DNA of 64,000 bases from Paracoccaceae bacterium. GTDB taxonomy: Bacteria > Pseudomonadota > Alphaproteobacteria > Rhodobacterales > Rhodobacteraceae. Under the pieces are notes generated by a model, which was not told where the DNA came from, made no database searches, and saw nothing but the letters and a program-made list of their open reading frames with translations. Position 1 is the stretch's first letter. The number at the start of each line of letters is the position of its first letter. The DNA lies in assembly GCA_029243395.1 (NCBI GenBank), contig JAQWSE010000002.1:62001-126000 (forward strand), in the 5' to 3' direction. Both the position numbers and the translations under genes were made by a program. Positions 35,473 through 44,398 of the stretch are shown one piece after another.

Positions 35473-36174
35473 ATGCTTTGTTTGTTAAAGAAGTTGATAT
35501 TCCCATTTTTCTTCGGATTAATTGGACTCATAATCTTGTTGGGTCTTGGGAAGTGGCAGGTTGAAAGGCTGGCTTGGAAAAATTCTATAATAGCAGAGAT
35601 TTCAGAAAGTGTGGCAAAGTCGCCAAACGTAATTATGCCACATCAGATCGAAAGTGTTCAGCAGTACCAATCTGTAAGGGTTAATGGTGAATTTCTGTCA
35701 GAGGAATTACATGTCCTACATTCTCTCAAATCTTACGGTCCTGGATTCAAACTTATCAAGCCATTTAAGCTTTCCAGCGATGGAGTTATTCTTGTTGATT
35801 TGGGTTTCATAAGAGAGCGGAATAAGTTGAAGGAAAGAATAATTCTAAGTAACACTATTACAGGGAATATCTTGTTTCCAAATGAAACAGACTCTTTCAC
35901 GCCGGATCCTAATTTTGAAAAGAATATTTGGTTTTCAAGAGATTTAGGAGCCATCGCTAATTATCTGGAAACCATTCCAGTTCTAATAGTTCTATCTAAT
36001 ATTGTTCATGAAGAAATAATTGCTACCCCTTTAAGACCAAACCTCATTAATAATCACTTGCAATATGCTTTTACTTGGTTCTCTATGGCTATGGCTTGGA
36101 GTTTTATGTCAATATATTGGGTAATGCGCATTATTAAAAGATATGGACAGTCTGGTGGCCGACATGCTTTATAA
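35473..36174 (+). CDS. SURF1 family oxidase assembly protein
   Basis: 233 residues with two transmembrane helices, one at each end (about 7-25 and 198-217), enclosing a periplasmic domain. SURF1 proteins bind heme A and help deliver it to subunit I. LGLGKWQVERLAWK near the N-terminus, VRVNGEF near residue 70, VLVDLGFI near 103 and HLQYAFTWFSMA near the C-terminal helix are family marks. Its end overlaps the likely thrC start by 11 bases. Confidence 0.9.
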   Translation: MLCLLKKLIFPFFFGLIGLIILLGLGKWQVERLAWKNSIIAEISESVAKSPNVIMPHQIESVQQYQSVRVNGEFLSEELHVLHSLKSYGPGFKLIKPFKLSSDGVILVDLGFIRERNKLKERIILSNTITGNILFPNETDSFTPDPNFEKNIWFSRDLGAIANYLETIPVLIVLSNIVHEEIIATPLRPNLINNHLQYAFTWFSMAMAWSFMSIYWVMRIIKRYGQSGGRHAL

Positions 36175-37546
36175 GTCGACTAGGGGTGAAGCAGGAAGTG
36201 TATCTTTTCAAGAGGCACTGTTCTCTGGTTTGGCTCCAGATGGAGGTTTATATATTCCTGAAGTTCTACCCAAATACGATGCTAGTTTTCACTCTAGCAT
36301 GGTGGAAATGAGTTATGAAGAGGTGGCTTTTGCAATATTAAAACCTTTTGTTGGAGGCTGTTTCTCAGATCAAGAGTTAAATACTATTATTAGTGAAGCT
36401 TATTCAGAATTTAGGAAGTCAGATAAATGTGAACTTGTGAACCTTTCTGAAAATCATAAAATATTAGAGCTTTTTCATGGGCCTACGTTTGCTTTCAAGG
36501 ACTTTGCGATGCAAATGATTGCTCGGATGTTTCACCAGGCTTTAAAGAATATTCGTAAGTCTATTACCATTATTGTTGCTACTTCTGGAGATACGGGTGC
36601 TGCAGCAGTTCATGCTTTTAGGAATCTGGAATTTGTCAATCTCTATGTTTTGTTTCCAAAAGATCGAATTTCAGAAATTCAGCGTCGTCAGATGACAACA
36701 GAAAAAGCTTCAAACGTTTCAGTAGTTTCAGTGGATGGTAACTTTGATGACTGTCAATCAATAGTGAAGTCAATATTTAACGATAAAGATTTTTCAAAGG
36801 CAGTTTCATTAACTGGCGTTAATTCCATTAATTGGGCAAGAATCATTTCTCAAGTAGTTTATTATCTGTTTGCAGCTAGCCGGCTGCCTACAAGTGCTAA
36901 AATAGATTTTTGTGTTCCAACCGGAAATTTTGGAAATATTTATGCTGGATATGTAGCTAAAAAACTTGGAGTGAATATCGATAAGCTTATTATAGCGACA
37001 AACCGGAATGATATCCTCCATAGAACCTTGAGTTCCGGCCGGTATAGAAAGGGGGAGGTTCTTCAGACATTTTCTCCCTCTATGGATATTCAAGTATCCT
37101 CTAACTTTGAGCGAATGCTATATGATGTGTATCAATGCAATGCTAAGATAGTTAGGAAGAAAATGGAAAGCTTACAATTAAATGGTTCGTACGACATAGA
37201 AGAAGATTCTCTGAGAACACTGAAAAATGATTTTATCAGCGGGGTTGTTACAGAGGCGGAAACCCTGGCTGAAATTAAGAAAGTTTTCATGCACTCTAAA
37301 ATGATCATATGCCCTCATACAGCTGTTGGTACAAAGGTTTCCCGAAACTTTTTAGATGAAAAAAATATCACCATAAGCTTGGCTACAGCTCATCCTGCAA
37401 AGTTTGGTGATGCTGTCGAGAAAGCCATAAGTAGAAAAATAGTTTTGCCCAAATCCTTAGATGCATTATTCTATAAAAGAGAAAAAGTTGTTGAGGCACC
37501 TAACGATGTGAACTATCTTAAGGACTTCATTAGAAGAGAGCAGTGA
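36164..37546 (+). CDS. thrC: Threonine synthase
   Basis: About 460 residues. This PLP enzyme converts O-phosphohomoserine to threonine. MLYKSTRGEAGSVSFQEALFSGLAPDGGLY is the typical start region (key residues STRG), and the PLP lysine is in HGPTFAFKDFAMQ (about 107). The phosphate-binding SGDTGAAAVHAF block is near 146. A frame beginning at ATG 36143 would add seven residues; ATG 36164 fits the family. It is joined by overlap to SURF1 and followed one base later by an M16 protease gene, an order seen in Rhodobacterales. Confidence 0.95.
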   Translation: MLYKSTRGEAGSVSFQEALFSGLAPDGGLYIPEVLPKYDASFHSSMVEMSYEEVAFAILKPFVGGCFSDQELNTIISEAYSEFRKSDKCELVNLSENHKILELFHGPTFAFKDFAMQMIARMFHQALKNIRKSITIIVATSGDTGAAAVHAFRNLEFVNLYVLFPKDRISEIQRRQMTTEKASNVSVVSVDGNFDDCQSIVKSIFNDKDFSKAVSLTGVNSINWARIISQVVYYLFAASRLPTSAKIDFCVPTGNFGNIYAGYVAKKLGVNIDKLIIATNRNDILHRTLSSGRYRKGEVLQTFSPSMDIQVSSNFERMLYDVYQCNAKIVRKKMESLQLNGSYDIEEDSLRTLKNDFISGVVTEAETLAEIKKVFMHSKMIICPHTAVGTKVSRNFLDEKNITISLATAHPAKFGDAVEKAISRKIVLPKSLDALFYKREKVVEAPNDVNYLKDFIRREQ

Positions 37547-37547
37547 T

Positions 37548-38810
37548 TTGTCTATATATTTTGATATATTACCTAGTGGGATAAAGGTCGTTACAGAAGA
37601 AATTCCCACCATTGAGAGTGCATCTGTAGGCATCTGGATTGGGGCTGGTAGTAGGAATGAAAATAGGGAAGAATGTGGAATTGCACATTTCCTAGAGCAT
37701 ATGGCTTTTAAGGGAACAGAAAAAAGAAGTGCCTTACAGATAGCTGAATCTATAGAAAATGTAGGAGGTTTTATAAATGCGTACACGAGCAAAGAGATAA
37801 CTTGTTACTATGCAAAAGTGCTCAAGGAAAATGTGCCGCTCGCTGTGGATATACTTTCTGATATTATTTCAAACTCAGTATATAAGAGTGATGAGATCGA
37901 ACGAGAAAAAGGTGTAATTATTCAAGAAATTGGCCAAACAAGAGATACTCCGGATGAATTTATTTTCGAATTACTGCAGCAAGTAGCATTTTCTGACACG
38001 GAGCTAGGTCGGTCAATTTTAGGCACAGTGGATAATGTTAGCTCTTTCAAACGTGAGGATTTCCTACGTTTTACAGCTAACAATTATTTCTCAGAGAGTA
38101 TGGTCGTTTGTGGGGCAGGGAATATTAAACATCAAGAGCTATGCGTGTTGGCTGAAGGACTAAAGACTATTAGGGGTTCTAGTCAAAAAACGAATTCTAA
38201 GAAAATACCTTTTTTAGGGGGAGAAAAAAGAGTTGAAAAGGATTTAGAGCAAGCCCATTTTGCAGTGGGGTTTGAAGCCCCTGCTATTAAAAGTCCTCAA
38301 CTTTATGCGGGTAAAGTTTTTTCGGTATTAATGGGGGGGGGGATGTCTTCCCGCTTATTTCAGGAGATTAGAGAAAAGAGGGGACTTTGTTACTCTATAG
38401 GAACTTCTTTTGATGGTTATTCTGATGTAGGTTTATTTCTTTGCTATTCGGGGACATCGGGTGAAAAAATTAGAGAACTTTCTGAAGTGATAGCTTTGGA
38501 ATTCAATAAGTCATTGATAGGTATAACTCAGGCAGAAATTGAACGAGCAAAGACCCAATTACGGGCAAGTTTACTGATGAGCCTCGAAAGTTCTTCTAGT
38601 AGGAGTGAAAGGCTAGCAAGAGGTTTAATTATCTGGGATAAGATAGTTGAAGTTCAGGAGACAATCTCAAAGATCGACAACGTCTCTTTGCAAGACGTGA
38701 AAGATTTTGCTTCCAAGATGTTCAGTAATTTAAAACCAGCAATGGTATTGTACGGTCAGGTATCTGATGCTCCCAAATTAGATGAGTTCTGTGCTAAACT
38801 CCTAAATTGA
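37548..38810 (+). CDS. M16 family zinc metallopeptidase (processing-peptidase-like)
   Basis: 420-residue protease of the mitochondrial-processing-peptidase beta type. The inverted zinc motif HFLEH (HxxEH, about residues 47-51) and the downstream Glu near residue 124 are present; the second-half signature MGGGMSSRLFQEIREKRGLCYS is also clear (key residues GGGMSSRLF). The substrate is unknown. Start is TTG 37548, one base after thrC, with a purine-rich AGAAGAGAG before it. It overlaps the following acetyltransferase gene by four bases. Confidence 0.93.
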   Translation: MSIYFDILPSGIKVVTEEIPTIESASVGIWIGAGSRNENREECGIAHFLEHMAFKGTEKRSALQIAESIENVGGFINAYTSKEITCYYAKVLKENVPLAVDILSDIISNSVYKSDEIEREKGVIIQEIGQTRDTPDEFIFELLQQVAFSDTELGRSILGTVDNVSSFKREDFLRFTANNYFSESMVVCGAGNIKHQELCVLAEGLKTIRGSSQKTNSKKIPFLGGEKRVEKDLEQAHFAVGFEAPAIKSPQLYAGKVFSVLMGGGMSSRLFQEIREKRGLCYSIGTSFDGYSDVGLFLCYSGTSGEKIRELSEVIALEFNKSLIGITQAEIERAKTQLRASLLMSLESSSSRSERLARGLIIWDKIVEVQETISKIDNVSLQDVKDFASKMFSNLKPAMVLYGQVSDAPKLDEFCAKLLN

Positions 38811-39403
38811 TATTAATCTTGATTACGTTTCGTCAAAAAATTAAACCCTTGGTTGTCACTGATAGATTAATTATCCGCCTACCTAGCATGGATGATTATG
38901 AAGCTTGGCTCAGACTGCGCAGGAAATCAGAATCATTTCTCAATCATTGGGAACCCAAAAAGGAGAAGGAATTCTATTCAAAGGATTCTTTCCAAACTAG
39001 GGTGCGTTGGGCTAAAAAGAATTTTAGTTCAACAAAGGTATTACATTTGTTTCTATTTTTGAAGATCAATCATAACCTAATAGGTGGATTGACCTTAGAT
39101 AATATTCGCTATGGTCCCTTTGATTCCGCAAGCCTCGGGTATTGGATAGGCGAAGGATTTTCGAATAATGGTTTTATGACTGAAGGGCTAAGAGCCATGA
39201 TCCATTATGCAAATAAGACCTTGAAGGTCACTCGGCTTGAAGCAGCTATATTACCCAACAATAATGCATCTAAGAGAGTATTGGAAAAATGTGAATTCAA
39301 ATATGAAGGGGTTGGACAGAGCTATCTTCAAATAAATGGAAGGTGGAGAAATCATGTACTGTATGCCAATGTCAACAAGAACAGGCGCGGTAGTGCTAGT
39401 TAG
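38807..39403 (+). CDS. GNAT family N-acetyltransferase, RimJ/RimL-like
   Basis: 198 residues with the RimJ/RimL-type acetyltransferase layout: TDRLIIRLPSMDDYEAWLRLR near the N-terminus (key TDRL and DY), a central SLGYWIGEGFSNNGFMTEGL acetyl-CoA-binding region, and LEAAILPNNNASKRVLEKCEF near residue 145-165. This branch acetylates N-termini of ribosomal or other proteins. Start is probably TTG 38807, overlapping the M16 stop as TTGA; another TTG is at 38819. It is in the thrC-M16 operon. Confidence 0.88.
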   Translation: MILILITFRQKIKPLVVTDRLIIRLPSMDDYEAWLRLRRKSESFLNHWEPKKEKEFYSKDSFQTRVRWAKKNFSSTKVLHLFLFLKINHNLIGGLTLDNIRYGPFDSASLGYWIGEGFSNNGFMTEGLRAMIHYANKTLKVTRLEAAILPNNNASKRVLEKCEFKYEGVGQSYLQINGRWRNHVLYANVNKNRRGSAS

Positions 39404-39420
39404 AACAAGGTTGTTGCTTC

Positions 39421-40839
39421 ATGGACAAATCTCTCGATACTTTTTTTAATTTCTTGACACAGAAAATGGGTCGAAATGCAGTTAGCCTAGTTGGGCCCAA
39501 TCATGCAATAGATCCAAGAGGCCGGTTAGTTAATAAGTCTGAGTTTTGTATCAAACCAGAAAATACAAAAGAAGTTTCAGTTATCTTGGCTGAGGCCAAC
39601 CAAAGAGGAATTCCGTTGATACCGGTAGGAGGAAGTACAGGTTTAGTTGGGGGTCAGATAGCAGAAAAAAATGATCAAGTTTCTTTGTCTCTAGAGAAAA
39701 TGAACGCAATAACCTTTTCTAAAGAAGACTGTCTATTAACAGTCCAGGCTGGTGCAATTTTGGCAGACATAAAGAGAATTGCCTTTGATGCTGGGCGATT
39801 TTTCCCATTGAGTATAGCATCTGAGGGCTCCTGCCAAATTGGTGGTAATTTGGCCACTAATGCAGGTGGTGTAAATGTTCTTAGGTATGGGAGCGTCCGA
39901 GATTTATGCCTTGGAATTGAAGCTGTTTTGCCAAACGGTAATATAGTATCATCTATGAAAGCATTAAAGAAAAACAACATGGGTTTTGACATTAAGGGTT
40001 TGCTGATTGGTTCAGAGGGAACCTTAGCAGTGATTACTTCCGCAATCCTCAGGACTTTCCCATTACCAATGGATCCTCTTACAACTATCATCTCTGTAAA
40101 TGAGCCTCGCCAGGCTCTCATTATATTTAACCACATGTCCAAAATTTTTGGTGATCGGTTAATGGCTTTTGAGCTCATGAAGTCCACGGGAATAGACTTT
40201 CTAAGAAAGACGGGTTTCAAGGTAAGGTATCCTTTTTCAGAGAAAGCTCCCTGGATGGTTTTAGTGGATATAGATATGACTATTGGTTCTACCAACTTTA
40301 GGGATCAGGTACAGGAAATTCTCAGTAACTTTTTGGAAAAAAATTTAGCAAATGAAATTGTCATTCCAGCTGGTTCAAAGCAAAAAAAGGAAATTTGGAG
40401 CATCAGAGAGTCAATTCCACTAGCCAATAGAAGGATAGGTTCTTTATTCTCAAATGATATTTCTCTTCCTTTAGAAAGTATACCTGTATTCATTGAAGAA
40501 GCAGATAAAAAGTTATTATCTATTTCTAATGAAATCGTTGTCAATTGCTTTGGCCATATTGGTGACGGCAATCTACATTACAATGTTTTTCCTATTGCAA
40601 ATGAGGCAATAGAACGATTAGAAAAAAATCGATCTGTAATGGTCAAAATGGTTAATGATCTTGTCAGTGAATTTTCAGGTTCAATAAGTGCTGAGCATGG
40701 GATAGGAAGGTCAAAGTCCAAAGAATTAAAGAGATATGAAGATCCAGGAAAATTAAGTATTATGACTACGATAAAAACGGCTATCGATCCCAAGGGTATA
40801 TTAAACCCAGGAGTGATTTTTAGTAAAGATACTTTGTAG
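39421..40839 (+). CDS. FAD-linked oxidase, D-2-hydroxyacid dehydrogenase type (GlcD/D2HGDH-like)
   Basis: 472-residue vanillyl-alcohol-oxidase-fold flavoenzyme. The FAD-binding PCMH domain shows IPLIPVGGSTGLVGGQI (about residues 62-78) and ATNAGGVNVLRYGSVRDL (about 142-159). The C-terminal domain carries the metal or substrate site NCFGHIGDGNLHYNVF (about 379-394) and SAEHGIGRSK (about 421-430). It is closest in pattern to D-2-hydroxyglutarate or D-lactate dehydrogenases; the exact substrate is open. It lies 17 bases after the GNAT gene. Confidence 0.88.
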   Translation: MDKSLDTFFNFLTQKMGRNAVSLVGPNHAIDPRGRLVNKSEFCIKPENTKEVSVILAEANQRGIPLIPVGGSTGLVGGQIAEKNDQVSLSLEKMNAITFSKEDCLLTVQAGAILADIKRIAFDAGRFFPLSIASEGSCQIGGNLATNAGGVNVLRYGSVRDLCLGIEAVLPNGNIVSSMKALKKNNMGFDIKGLLIGSEGTLAVITSAILRTFPLPMDPLTTIISVNEPRQALIIFNHMSKIFGDRLMAFELMKSTGIDFLRKTGFKVRYPFSEKAPWMVLVDIDMTIGSTNFRDQVQEILSNFLEKNLANEIVIPAGSKQKKEIWSIRESIPLANRRIGSLFSNDISLPLESIPVFIEEADKKLLSISNEIVVNCFGHIGDGNLHYNVFPIANEAIERLEKNRSVMVKMVNDLVSEFSGSISAEHGIGRSKSKELKRYEDPGKLSIMTTIKTAIDPKGILNPGVIFSKDTL

Positions 40840-40851
40840 GCTAATCAATTT

Positions 40852-41452
40852 TTAATCAGGCCTTTCCAAGGTGAACTTTTTAGATATGGTGGTGTAATCC
40901 TTATAACCCAAACGGGCAATAGGCATAAAATCTAGTATATTAAATATACCATTTTTCAGAAAATAATCAGATAAATGGATGCCAACAACTTCACCAATGA
41001 TCATATTGTTATCTTTACCGGGGAGTTTGAGCACTTGAAATAATTTACATTCTAGTGAGGCTGGCGATTTAGAAATTCGAGGAACAGAGACTAAATTGCA
41101 GTTAGCTTTTTGGAGATCACAAATTTCAAACTCATCCACATTTTTGGAATAGTTCCCAGAACTTGTATTCATGCTTTTTAATAGAGCTTTGCTGACCATG
41201 CTCACTACGAATTCTTCAGTTTCAATTATGTTTGCTGCGCTGTCTTTAATATTTTTCTGGTCAGATTTCTTTCCATTTGTTGAGAACATTACCATTGGAG
41301 GATCATCTGCTATAGCGTTAAAAAACTATAGGGTGCAACGTTAATATTCTGATTCTCATCTACAGATGAAATCCATCCTATTGGGCGTGGTGATACTATT
41401 GATTAAATGGGTTATAAGGAAGAACCTTTACTTCTCTAGGAGTATAGAACAT
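40852..41452 (-). pseudogene. Flavin reductase family gene disrupted by two single-base deletions
   Basis: The intact frame 40852-41295 encodes only the C-terminal part of a flavin reductase-like (FMN-binding split barrel) protein. Reading upstream in other frames recovers the rest. ATG 41452 begins MFYTPREVKVLPYNPFN, the family start, then runs into TAG. After a one-base shift near 41398-41404, SIVSPRPIGWISS and NINVAPYSF follow. A second one-base shift in a T6 run (A6 on the plus strand, about 41320-41325) rejoins FFNAIADDPPMVMFS. Each needs one extra base to restore the frame. The protein would otherwise be full length (about 200 residues). True pseudogene or assembly error cannot be decided here. 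Confidence 0.88.
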
Positions 41453-41598
41453 TTATTTGGCTTTGTTCAAAATTAAATTGTTATTAAAAGATGGCACATA
41501 GAATAAATGTATTTTGTTAAGTCAACAACTATACATTATATCATAAAACGAATTAAATTGTAAAAGCAATTGGTCCTGGAAATTGAAACAAATAAATT

Positions 41599-42099
41599 AT
41601 GATTGAAATTGAAAAAGAAAGCCAAAATGATGAAGATGCGGTTGAGAATCTATTAGATATTGCTTTTTCGCCCAGCAGAATCCATCTAAGTTCTTATTCC
41701 TTAAGGCAAGGTGTAGAAAAGATAGACTCTCTTTGTTTCATAGCAAAAAATGCAGTTGGGGAAGTAATGGGTGTAATCCGTCAGTGGCCTGTATTGATTG
41801 GCGATGATTATGATCACATTTCTCTTCTCACTGGCCCGATAGCGGTTCATCCGATCGTACAGGGCGAAGGACTGGGATCTTTTCTAATTAATCTATCTTT
41901 AAAAAAGTCTAGGGAGGAGGGTTGGAAAAGGGCTTTATTGATTGGAGATTATGAATACTATAAAAGCTTTGGTTTTAGGCAACAGTTAGAGCAAAATATT
42001 ATCTTCCCTCCTCCAACTGACCCCAAGAGAGTTTTACTTTTAGAACTTCAAAAAGATTCATTCAAAGGATTGGGTGGTTATGTTCGGAGCCATTACTAA
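41599..42099 (+). CDS. GNAT family N-acetyltransferase, YhbS-like
   Basis: 166-residue acetyltransferase with a single GNAT domain. The acetyl-CoA-binding beta-4/alpha-3 motif is IAVHPIVQGEGLGSFLI (about residues 75-91, with the QGEGLG turn), followed by ALLIGDYEYYKSFGFR (about 113-128), the YYxxxGF hallmark. This resembles YhbS and related small acetyltransferases of unknown substrate. It stands alone between the broken flavin reductase and ptsP, and converges on ptsP. Confidence 0.87.
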   Translation: MIEIEKESQNDEDAVENLLDIAFSPSRIHLSSYSLRQGVEKIDSLCFIAKNAVGEVMGVIRQWPVLIGDDYDHISLLTGPIAVHPIVQGEGLGSFLINLSLKKSREEGWKRALLIGDYEYYKSFGFRQQLEQNIIFPPPTDPKRVLLLELQKDSFKGLGGYVRSHY

Positions 42100-42139
42100 A
42101 CAACATTTTGTCTTTGGTAGTGGAATTCATGCGCTGCAG

Positions 42140-44398
42140 TTATTCATTTATACTCGCCAGATAAGTTGTTATTTGGGGTCTAACGGTTTCGGTATTTTTT
42201 TTCATACATTTGTCTATAAGCGATCTGACCTCAGAAAGTGAAACACTTCTCAACAAAGCTTTGATCGGTCCAATGCAATCAGGTTGCATAGAAAGCGTAT
42301 TGAATCCGATGGCTGAGAGAACTAGTGCTTCGATTGGTTTACCTGCATCCTCTCCGCAAAAACTTAGCGGTATATTAAACTTTTCACATTTTCTACAAAT
42401 TAGGGTTAGGAAAGATAAAAAACTGGTGCTTAGGACATCATATCTTCTTCTAACTTTTTCATTTTCTCGGTCAGCAGCAAAAAAAAATTGTTTCAAATCA
42501 TTGCCTCCAACCATAATGAAATCAACACTCTCAAAGAATGAATTTGGCGCAAAAGCTAGGCTTGGAACTTCAAGCATTGCTCCAACCTTTATTGATTTTG
42601 GAATAGGACGTTTACGGCGGTTTTCTTTAGCAATTTCTGTTAGTATTATTGACTTAGCTTGATCAAATTCAGATGGCTTTGTAACAAGCGGGATTACAAT
42701 GTTTAACTTTCTACCATTTGCCCCTCTGATGAGAGCTTGTGCCTGCATCTTAAGCACGCCAGATTTTTCCAATGAAAGTCTTATGGCTCTCCATCCTAAA
42801 GCTGGATTTGGTTCTATTTCAGGAGTAATGCTTGGCAGCACTTTGTCGGAACCAATATCTAACGTTCTAAAGAAAACAGGCAGACCTCTGGCAGAGTCTA
42901 ATACCTTTGAGTAAATCTGTGCCTGCTGTGCTCTCTTAGGTACTGTATTACTTACCAAAAATTGCAATTCAGTTCTATAAAGACCAACACCTTCCGCTCC
43001 TGATTCCACCAGAGAAGGTAAATTTTCCATTAGGCCAGCATTAATCATAAGCGAAATCTTGATACCATCGATACTAACAGCACTGAGTTTTCTGAGTGCC
43101 AAAAAAGATTCCTGGGCCTTATTTCGCATCGCTAATTTACTAGTATAGGCTTGGATAATTTCTTTTTCAGGTCTTATATGAACTATACCTTGGTCGCCAT
43201 CTAGGATAACTCTATCTTTATAGGTGGTATTTTCTGTGATAGATTTAGCTTGTATAATTAAAGGAATATTTAAGGCTCTACAAACAATGGTAGTGTGGCT
43301 ACCAACTGAACCTTCTTCTAGAATTATTCCATTTAAATATTCGCGCATAGAAATTAGTTCTAGGGGACTAATATTTCTTGCAATCAAGATTGGACAATCA
43401 ATCTTACCTAAATTCAACTTCGATTTTTGCTTTGTTAGAATTTTAAGTAAAGTATTGGAAATTTCATAAAATTCATATAGACGCTCCCGAAAATAGTGAT
43501 TTTTCACTTTAGCTATTCGTGCTTTGGTAGCTGTTTGTTCTTTTTCAACTGCGACAGTTGCAGAAAGACCATTGTCTATAGATGCTTCTATCCTGTTGAG
43601 CCAACTTTTGTCTTCAATTAGAAGCTTATGAGTCTCCAAAACCTCTAGAAATTCGCCCTTTTGCTTAAAATATTTTTTACCTGTGCTATCAGATAACTCT
43701 TTCTTTAATCTGGTTAGGGCTACACTAAGTTTTGTTTTTTCCCGAATTGGATTGTCTGCAACAGGATCAGTGATTTTGATTCGAGGCTCTAGAAGCACTG
43801 TTGTGCCTAAAGCAACACCCTCTTTCCCTATCAGACCAGTCGTTGAAAATGTTGTTTTTTTTTCTTGACTCAACTTAGATTTATCATCTGATCCTGTAAA
43901 AACGCCAAGTTCTGCCATTTCAGCTATGACCATTGCCACAATTTCTAGACCGTAAACTTCATCATCGCTGTACTCTCGCTCCAGCAAGTTTTGAATGACT
44001 AGAACTCCGAGCATCTTACCTAGACGTTGTATTGGTACACCAAGGAAGGATTTATACTTTTCTTCTCCCGTTTCGGGAAGATATCTAAAGCCTTTTGTTT
44101 TGTTAACATTCGAAGTTTTGATAGGCTCTGAGCTAGCAGCAATTCGGCCTACCAACCCTTGTCCAATTTCTAATTGAGAATAATGTACAGCTGAGGTCAA
44201 GAGTCCTTCTGTAGCATAAAGCTCCATTACATCATCATATCTTCGGAGATAAATTGAACACACTTCTGACTTCATTGAAGAAGCAATTAATTTTACAATT
44301 CCATCAAGCCTAGCTTGTGCCTCACCCTGCTCTGATAATGTTTGTTTTAATCTTTTTAAGAGTATCCTGGAATTAGCATTCTTTTCTTCGGTGATCAT
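42140..44398 (-). CDS. ptsP: Phosphoenolpyruvate-protein phosphotransferase PtsP (nitrogen PTS enzyme I)
   Basis: 752-residue EI-Ntr, which takes phosphate from PEP and passes it to NPr in a regulatory (not sugar-transporting) PTS. An N-terminal GAF domain (about 18-165) is followed by the PTS enzyme I domains. The phosphorylated His is in GSVGSHTTIVCRA (about 365-377), and the C-terminal catalytic Cys is in SFCGEDAGKP (about 680-689). ATG 44398 overlaps the lysC stop by one base (TGATG); TTG 44401 is an alternative. NPr and EIIA-Ntr are not in the window. Confidence 0.94.
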   Translation of the reverse strand: MITEEKNANSRILLKRLKQTLSEQGEAQARLDGIVKLIASSMKSEVCSIYLRRYDDVMELYATEGLLTSAVHYSQLEIGQGLVGRIAASSEPIKTSNVNKTKGFRYLPETGEEKYKSFLGVPIQRLGKMLGVLVIQNLLEREYSDDEVYGLEIVAMVIAEMAELGVFTGSDDKSKLSQEKKTTFSTTGLIGKEGVALGTTVLLEPRIKITDPVADNPIREKTKLSVALTRLKKELSDSTGKKYFKQKGEFLEVLETHKLLIEDKSWLNRIEASIDNGLSATVAVEKEQTATKARIAKVKNHYFRERLYEFYEISNTLLKILTKQKSKLNLGKIDCPILIARNISPLELISMREYLNGIILEEGSVGSHTTIVCRALNIPLIIQAKSITENTTYKDRVILDGDQGIVHIRPEKEIIQAYTSKLAMRNKAQESFLALRKLSAVSIDGIKISLMINAGLMENLPSLVESGAEGVGLYRTELQFLVSNTVPKRAQQAQIYSKVLDSARGLPVFFRTLDIGSDKVLPSITPEIEPNPALGWRAIRLSLEKSGVLKMQAQALIRGANGRKLNIVIPLVTKPSEFDQAKSIILTEIAKENRRKRPIPKSIKVGAMLEVPSLAFAPNSFFESVDFIMVGGNDLKQFFFAADRENEKVRRRYDVLSTSFLSFLTLICRKCEKFNIPLSFCGEDAGKPIEALVLSAIGFNTLSMQPDCIGPIKALLRSVSLSEVRSLIDKCMKKNTETVRPQITTYLASINE

